Part shown: positions 44,525 through 48,442 of the stretch, one piece after another
How the letters are laid out: each line of letters begins with the position of its first letter
Position numbering within the stretch: position 1 is the first letter of the stretch
Source of the DNA: Bacteroidetes bacterium ADurb.Bin012
GTDB lineage: Bacteria > Bacteroidota > Bacteroidia > Bacteroidales > TTA-H9
Assembly (NCBI GenBank): GCA_002071415.1
Contig: MWFC01000012.1
Coordinates: 1 to 48,442 of the forward strand
Direction: 5' to 3'
Length of the DNA stretch: 48,442 nucleotides
Notes under the pieces: model-generated
What the model was told of the DNA's origin: nothing
Database searches by the model: none
The model's input: only the letters and a program-made list of their open reading frames with translations
Made by a program: the position numbers and the translations under genes

Positions 44525-46687
44525 ATGAACTATACATCTTTATCTTTGTCGAAAAAGAAATTACTGGTACTGTTTTTATTGCTGAATTATGTGCTCATTT
44601 CGCAAGCTCAGGAAAAACACTTTACTGCTGAAGATGCTTCATACAATAATCCGGCACTATACCCCAAAGGATTGAGCAATCTATCATGGATTCCCGAAAC
44701 TGATTTTTACGCTTTCACGAATGAAAAAGCCCTGATTAAAAAAGAAGCCACCAAAGAAACTTCCGACACTCTCATTTTTTTGCAGCAATTCAACCAGCTT
44801 CTGGTGCAAAACAACGAGAAAGCCGGGAAGGGATTTCCTCGCATGACCTGGATCAATAAAAATGAATTCCGATTTCAAAAAGGGAATAAGTTCTATTTAT
44901 GTAATCCTGAATCCCAAAGAATTGTTCTTTTAACTCAAATACCCGAAAACGCAGGCAATGTCGATATATCGGAATCTTCTCAGCATATAGCCTATACCCT
45001 TGATAATAATCTTTATATTAATTTAAGGGGAGAACAGAGAATCATCTCTGATGAAAAGAATTCGGGAATTTTATATGGCAGTGAAAGAGTTTATCGCAAT
45101 GAATGGGGAATCAGTAAGGGAACTTTCTGGAGCCCTGATGGAACCAAACTGGCATTTTACCGGATGGATGAAACTATGGTTACCGATTATCCCATAATAG
45201 ATATTACGTCGAGGCCTGCAAAAGTCAATAATATTAAATATCCTATGGCGGGCATGCCTATTCATCATGTTACTGTGGGAGTTTACAACATACTGACCCA
45301 AAAAACGGTTTATCTAAACACACCCGAACCATCGGCTCATTATTTAACCAATATTACATGGTCGCCCGATAATAAGAGCATTTATATAGCTGTTCTGAAC
45401 CGGGAACAAAATCATTTGTGGCTCAATTGCTATGATGTCTCTACTGGAAATCTGAAAAGGATACTTTTCGAGGAAACCTCTCCGCGTTACGTAGAACCTG
45501 AAAATGGTCCATGGTTCATGCCGGCAAATCCTGCACAGTTTGTTTGGCAGAGTGAAAGAGATGGATATAACCATCTTTATTTATACGATACATCGGGAAA
45601 TCTTATCAAACAGCTTACAAAAGGTAATTGGGAGGTGCAGGAAATATCAGGATATTCACAAAAATTACACAAATTTATTATCCTTTCCACAAAGGACAGC
45701 CCACTCGAAAGCAATATTTTTACAGTAGATATACGTAATAATGAGGTAAGACGCATAAATGAAGAAGGTGGGAGCCACTCGGTAAAATTCAACAGCTATG
45801 GCGATTGTTTTTTAGATATTTATTCTAATAGCGAAGTTCCTTTGAAGATAAGACTCAATAAGCTGAATGCTAAAATTGACAAGATCATATTTACGGCCGA
45901 GAATCCTTTGAAAGATTATAAACTAGGGGAAACCACTGTATTTACGATTAAGAATGACGATAATGATGATTTATATTGCCGAATGATTACACCTCCCGAT
46001 TTTGACACTTCGAAAATATATCCTGTAATTGTTTATGTTTATGGTGGCCCGCATAATCAGTTAATTAGGAATTCGTGGTTGAGCGGAGCGGGCATTTATT
46101 TAAACTATCTCAGCCAAAGGGGTTATATTGTTTTCAGCTTGGACAACCGGGGTAGTGCCAACCGAGGATTTGAGTTCGAAAGCGTTATACATAGACATGT
46201 TGGAATGTATGAAGTGGAAGATCAAATATGCGGCATCAATTATTTGAAACAACTGCATTATGTAGATACTACGAGAATTGGCTTGGATGGCTGGAGTTAC
46301 GGTGGATTTATGGTGATCAATCTAATGTTGCAACACCCCCAAACCTTCAAGGCAGGATGTGCTGGCGGACCGGTATGCGATTGGAAATATTATGAAGCCA
46401 TGTATGGAGAGCGTTACATGGATACTCCCGAAGAAAATCCGGAAGGTTACCAAAATTCGAGTCTCCTTTCGAAAGCCAATTGTTTAAATAGAAGACTGCT
46501 TGTAATACATTGTACGACTGATCCTGTGGTTGTCTGGCAAAACAGCATCGATTTCGTTCAGAAGTGCATAGAAAAAGGAATTTTGCTCGATTATTTTATT
46601 TACCCCGGCCACGATCATAATGTTGCTGGAAAAGACAGAGCACATCTTATCAAAAAAATAGAAGACTATTTCGAGAGAAACCTTTGA
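44525..46687 (+). CDS. S9 family peptidase, dipeptidyl-peptidase IV type
   Basis: A 720-residue exported serine peptidase. The signal peptide (KKKLLVLFLLLNYVLISQAQ) is followed by a DPPIV_N beta-propeller (about 90-450), whose repeats include GISKGTFWSPDGTKLAFYRMD and ITWSPDNKSIY. The C-terminal alpha/beta-hydrolase has S591 in GWSYGGF, D666 in HCTTDPVVV and H698 in GHDHN as the probable triad. The propeller block YRNEWG carries a Glu near the double-Glu (YxxE) element that binds the substrate amino terminus in DPP IV. The family removes X-Pro or X-Ala dipeptides in the periplasm. P. gingivalis has a similar enzyme. It is the third gene of the mltD-like run. Confidence 0.93.
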   Translation: MNYTSLSLSKKKLLVLFLLLNYVLISQAQEKHFTAEDASYNNPALYPKGLSNLSWIPETDFYAFTNEKALIKKEATKETSDTLIFLQQFNQLLVQNNEKAGKGFPRMTWINKNEFRFQKGNKFYLCNPESQRIVLLTQIPENAGNVDISESSQHIAYTLDNNLYINLRGEQRIISDEKNSGILYGSERVYRNEWGISKGTFWSPDGTKLAFYRMDETMVTDYPIIDITSRPAKVNNIKYPMAGMPIHHVTVGVYNILTQKTVYLNTPEPSAHYLTNITWSPDNKSIYIAVLNREQNHLWLNCYDVSTGNLKRILFEETSPRYVEPENGPWFMPANPAQFVWQSERDGYNHLYLYDTSGNLIKQLTKGNWEVQEISGYSQKLHKFIILSTKDSPLESNIFTVDIRNNEVRRINEEGGSHSVKFNSYGDCFLDIYSNSEVPLKIRLNKLNAKIDKIIFTAENPLKDYKLGETTVFTIKNDDNDDLYCRMITPPDFDTSKIYPVIVYVYGGPHNQLIRNSWLSGAGIYLNYLSQRGYIVFSLDNRGSANRGFEFESVIHRHVGMYEVEDQICGINYLKQLHYVDTTRIGLDGWSYGGFMVINLMLQHPQTFKAGCAGGPVCDWKYYEAMYGERYMDTPEENPEGYQNSSLLSKANCLNRRLLVIHCTTDPVVVWQNSIDFVQKCIEKGILLDYFIYPGHDHNVAGKDRAHLIKKIEDYFERNL

Positions 46688-46943
46688 TCTCCATCTGTCT
46701 ATGCTTAAATAGCCTTGGCTATCTTCAAAATCGAGAAGATGAATTCTTGTTTCACAACATCTGACTGAATTATCCATCGAATTGCTCGAAAATTCGACAA
46801 TTCAAATTCTTATCATACTTTGCTAACTTATTGAAATATTGAGAGTTCTGATTGATTTGCAGTTATAAACCTTGGTTTTTCTGATTTTAACCCCTAAAAT
46901 CCCAATTTATACGTAATTAAATAAAGGATGATTGCTGTATATG
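46688..46943. other. Gene-free interval between the S9 peptidase and the IS element
   Basis: No open frame or RNA is recognised. A short dyad ATAGC/GCTAT (46709-46722) lacks a T tract. The left end of the IS should lie somewhere toward the end of this interval, but I cannot fix the boundary because the matching right repeat is outside the window. Confidence 0.5.
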
Positions 46944-46973
46944 TTTGTATACGACCATCTTCTTATAATTTTG
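46944..46973 (+). promoter_or_regulatory. Bacteroidota promoter driving the IS transposase
   Basis: TTTG (46944-46947), an 18-base spacer and TAATTTTG (46966-46973) match the phylum consensus closely, 52 bases before the ATG at 47026. Confidence 0.6.
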
Positions 46974-47025
46974 CAATTGTGTATTTACGTAATTTTTAGT
47001 ATTTTACCTTTAAAATTTAGCTACT

Positions 47026-48429
47026 ATGACAAAAACATCCTGATTGGGCACTGAAATTCCTAAAAAAGGCACTGAACTCCGTTTTTTGAACGGTCATTAT
47101 TACCTCTATGAGGTAACCAGTAAATGGAACCCAGAGAAAAAACGCTCCCAAAAAGTAACAGGAAAACTTCTTGGAAAAATTACCGAAAAGGATGGGTTTA
47201 TAGAATCTGAAAAGGCAAGATTGCGTAGGCAAAATTCTATATCCTCATTGACGGTCAAGGAATATGGATTTTCTTTCCTCTACGAACAATTGCTGGGTGA
47301 TTACACTACCCTGCTAAAGAAGCATTTTGAAGAAGATTGGCAGACCATTCTTGCCCTGGCTTATGGGCCCTTGCTGTATTGTTCTCCACTAAAGAACATG
47401 TCATTTCATTATTTCAACAGCTACTTATCAGAGCTGTACAGTGAAGTAACCCTATCACCCAACAGTTTGAGTGGTTTTCTACGCGCACTGGGCATTAGAC
47501 GGGAATCGATTGTTCGTTTCTTCAGAGAATTCAATTATGCCAACGACTGTATTATTTTTGATGGCACGGATATGAACTCGAAATCTTCGTTGATGTACTT
47601 ACCAAAAGAAGGTAAAAGCAAACGAGGCATTTATGAATCGCTTATCGATTTGATGTTTGTTTTTTCAATAGAGCAACGCCTTCCGATTTATTACAGAATA
47701 AATCAGGGCAATATCAAAGATGTAAAGGCATTTCGTTTATGTTTGGAAGAATGCAAGATAGCTGATGCTGTAATTATTTTGGACAAGGGATTTTATTCAA
47801 AAGAAAACATAAAACAGGTAAAAGACGAACAGCTCAAGTTTATTATCCCTTTAAGAAGGACTTCTTCGCTTATAGATTATACGATAAGAAGGAAAGGGGG
47901 CAAAGAGGTTTTCGATGGTTATTTCAAGTTCGAAGGTCGGTATATTTGTTATTACAGCTACAAGACAGAAGGCAATGATATGCTTCACCTGTACCTGGAC
48001 GAGAAGCTGCGTGTAGAAGAGGGAAAGGATTTTCTGGAGAGAATAGAGAACGGCTCAAAAGGTTACACCATGGAACAATTCAACAAAAAGAATCCACAGT
48101 TTGGTACGATTGCTCTGCTTACAAATGCTGTAAAGGCACCACAGAAGATTTACGTCGATTACAAAAGTCGTGGAGAGGTGGAGCAAATGATTGATACCTT
48201 GAAAGATGTGGTGGAAGCCGATATGAGTTACATGCAAAACGAATTTGCACTCGAAGGCTGGATGTTTATCAACTACATCGCATTACATTGGTATTATCGG
48301 ATATACCAACAATTGCTGGCAAAACATGAGCTCAATGGGAAATTTTCACCTAAAGATTTTATTAGCTTCCTGACTTCGACACATTTTAAAAGACATTTTT
48401 ACAACAATCACACAATGAGATATTTGTGA
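47026..48429 (+). pseudogene. IS4-superfamily DDE transposase with an early in-frame stop codon
   Basis: The natural-looking ATG at 47026 reads MTKTS and then TGA (47041-47043), after which the frame stays open from a TTG at 47044 to 48429 (461 codons). From that TTG the DDE core is intact: D173 in IIFDGTDM, D247 in VIILDKGFYS and the YREK signature Y373-R376-E380-K387 in YKSRGEVEQMIDTLK. The stop could be a nonsense mutation, or translation may start at the TTG. The C terminus after PKDFISFL looks shorter than is usual for IS1634-type enzymes, so a second lesion or a junction is possible. It copies or moves the IS by cut-and-paste type chemistry in the superfamily. Confidence 0.75.
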
Positions 48430-48442
48430 TTTTTGCATCACC

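Larger units (their letters stand above)
46944..48442 (+). mobile_element. IS4-superfamily (IS1634-like) insertion sequence, cut by the window end
   Basis: It consists of a promoter, a long transposase frame and the right window edge. Catalytic D, D and a YREK-signature E are all present in the product. The left boundary is uncertain and the right end is missing, so inverted repeats and the target duplication cannot be tested. Confidence 0.8.

Noticed and set aside
46709..46722. ATAGC/GCTAT hairpin as the S9 peptidase terminator
   Set aside because: The stem is only five pairs and no T tract follows it.

Overview
The window reads as a 48.4-kb AT-rich chromosomal stretch from a member of the Bacteroidota, most likely Bacteroidales or a close relative. 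Four things support this. (i) A secreted protein carries a type IX secretion (T9SS) C-terminal sorting domain. (ii) Bacteroidota-restricted families occur (DUF4292, DUF4837, DUF4175), together with typical gene orders such as ileS-dksA-like-lspA, coaX-OMP-TPR-lptC-CorC-ppiD and dut-TPR-DUF4292-envC. (iii) The Bacteroidota -7 promoter element TAnnTTTG recurs upstream of many genes. (iv) Shine-Dalgarno sequences are mostly absent. Both edges are insertion sequences: an IS3-family end at the left and an IS4-superfamily transposase at the right. The window is therefore probably a complete contig whose assembly stopped at multicopy ISs.

Layout. 1-300: 3' end of an IS3-family element. 499-4569 (minus): GNAT acetyltransferase, TPR protein, then the zinc-ribbon/Nif3 pair. 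4699-5784 (plus): lpxK for lipid A. 5786-10074 (minus): dut, TPR protein, DUF4292 lipoprotein and an EnvC-like amidase activator. 10153-20622 (minus): a tightly packed run of DUF4175, RsbW-like ATPase-fold protein, ybeY, mnmG, methyltransferase and a very large orphan histidine kinase. Two parS-like sites lie in and beside mnmG. 20765-28834 (plus): a fused OlsF-type acyltransferase for aminolipids, ileS, a DksA/TraR-like gene with an unusually strong Shine-Dalgarno, lspA and atpDC. 28968-29040: tRNA-Phe (minus). 29139-38745 (plus): coaX, an outer-membrane protein, a TPR protein, lptC, a CNNM/CorC protein, a PpiD-like foldase and dnaG. 38982-41033 (minus): a Porphyromonas-type peptidylarginine deiminase (PPAD) homologue. 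41700-46687 (plus): MltD-like transglycosylase, DUF4837 lipoprotein and an S9/DPP IV peptidase. 46944-end: IS4-superfamily element.

Most of the content is housekeeping and envelope biogenesis: LPS (lpxK, lptC), lipoprotein maturation (lspA), cell wall (EnvC-like, MltD-like), outer-membrane folding (PpiD-like), aminolipids (OlsF-like), tRNA/rRNA maturation (mnmG, ybeY, ileS), replication (dnaG, dut, parS) and energy (atpDC). The most unusual items are the PPAD homologue, whose full set of recalled catalytic and substrate-binding residues lies at a constant offset from the P. gingivalis enzyme, and the paired parS-like centromere sites at mnmG. I see no CRISPR array, rRNA, phage or clear defence system.
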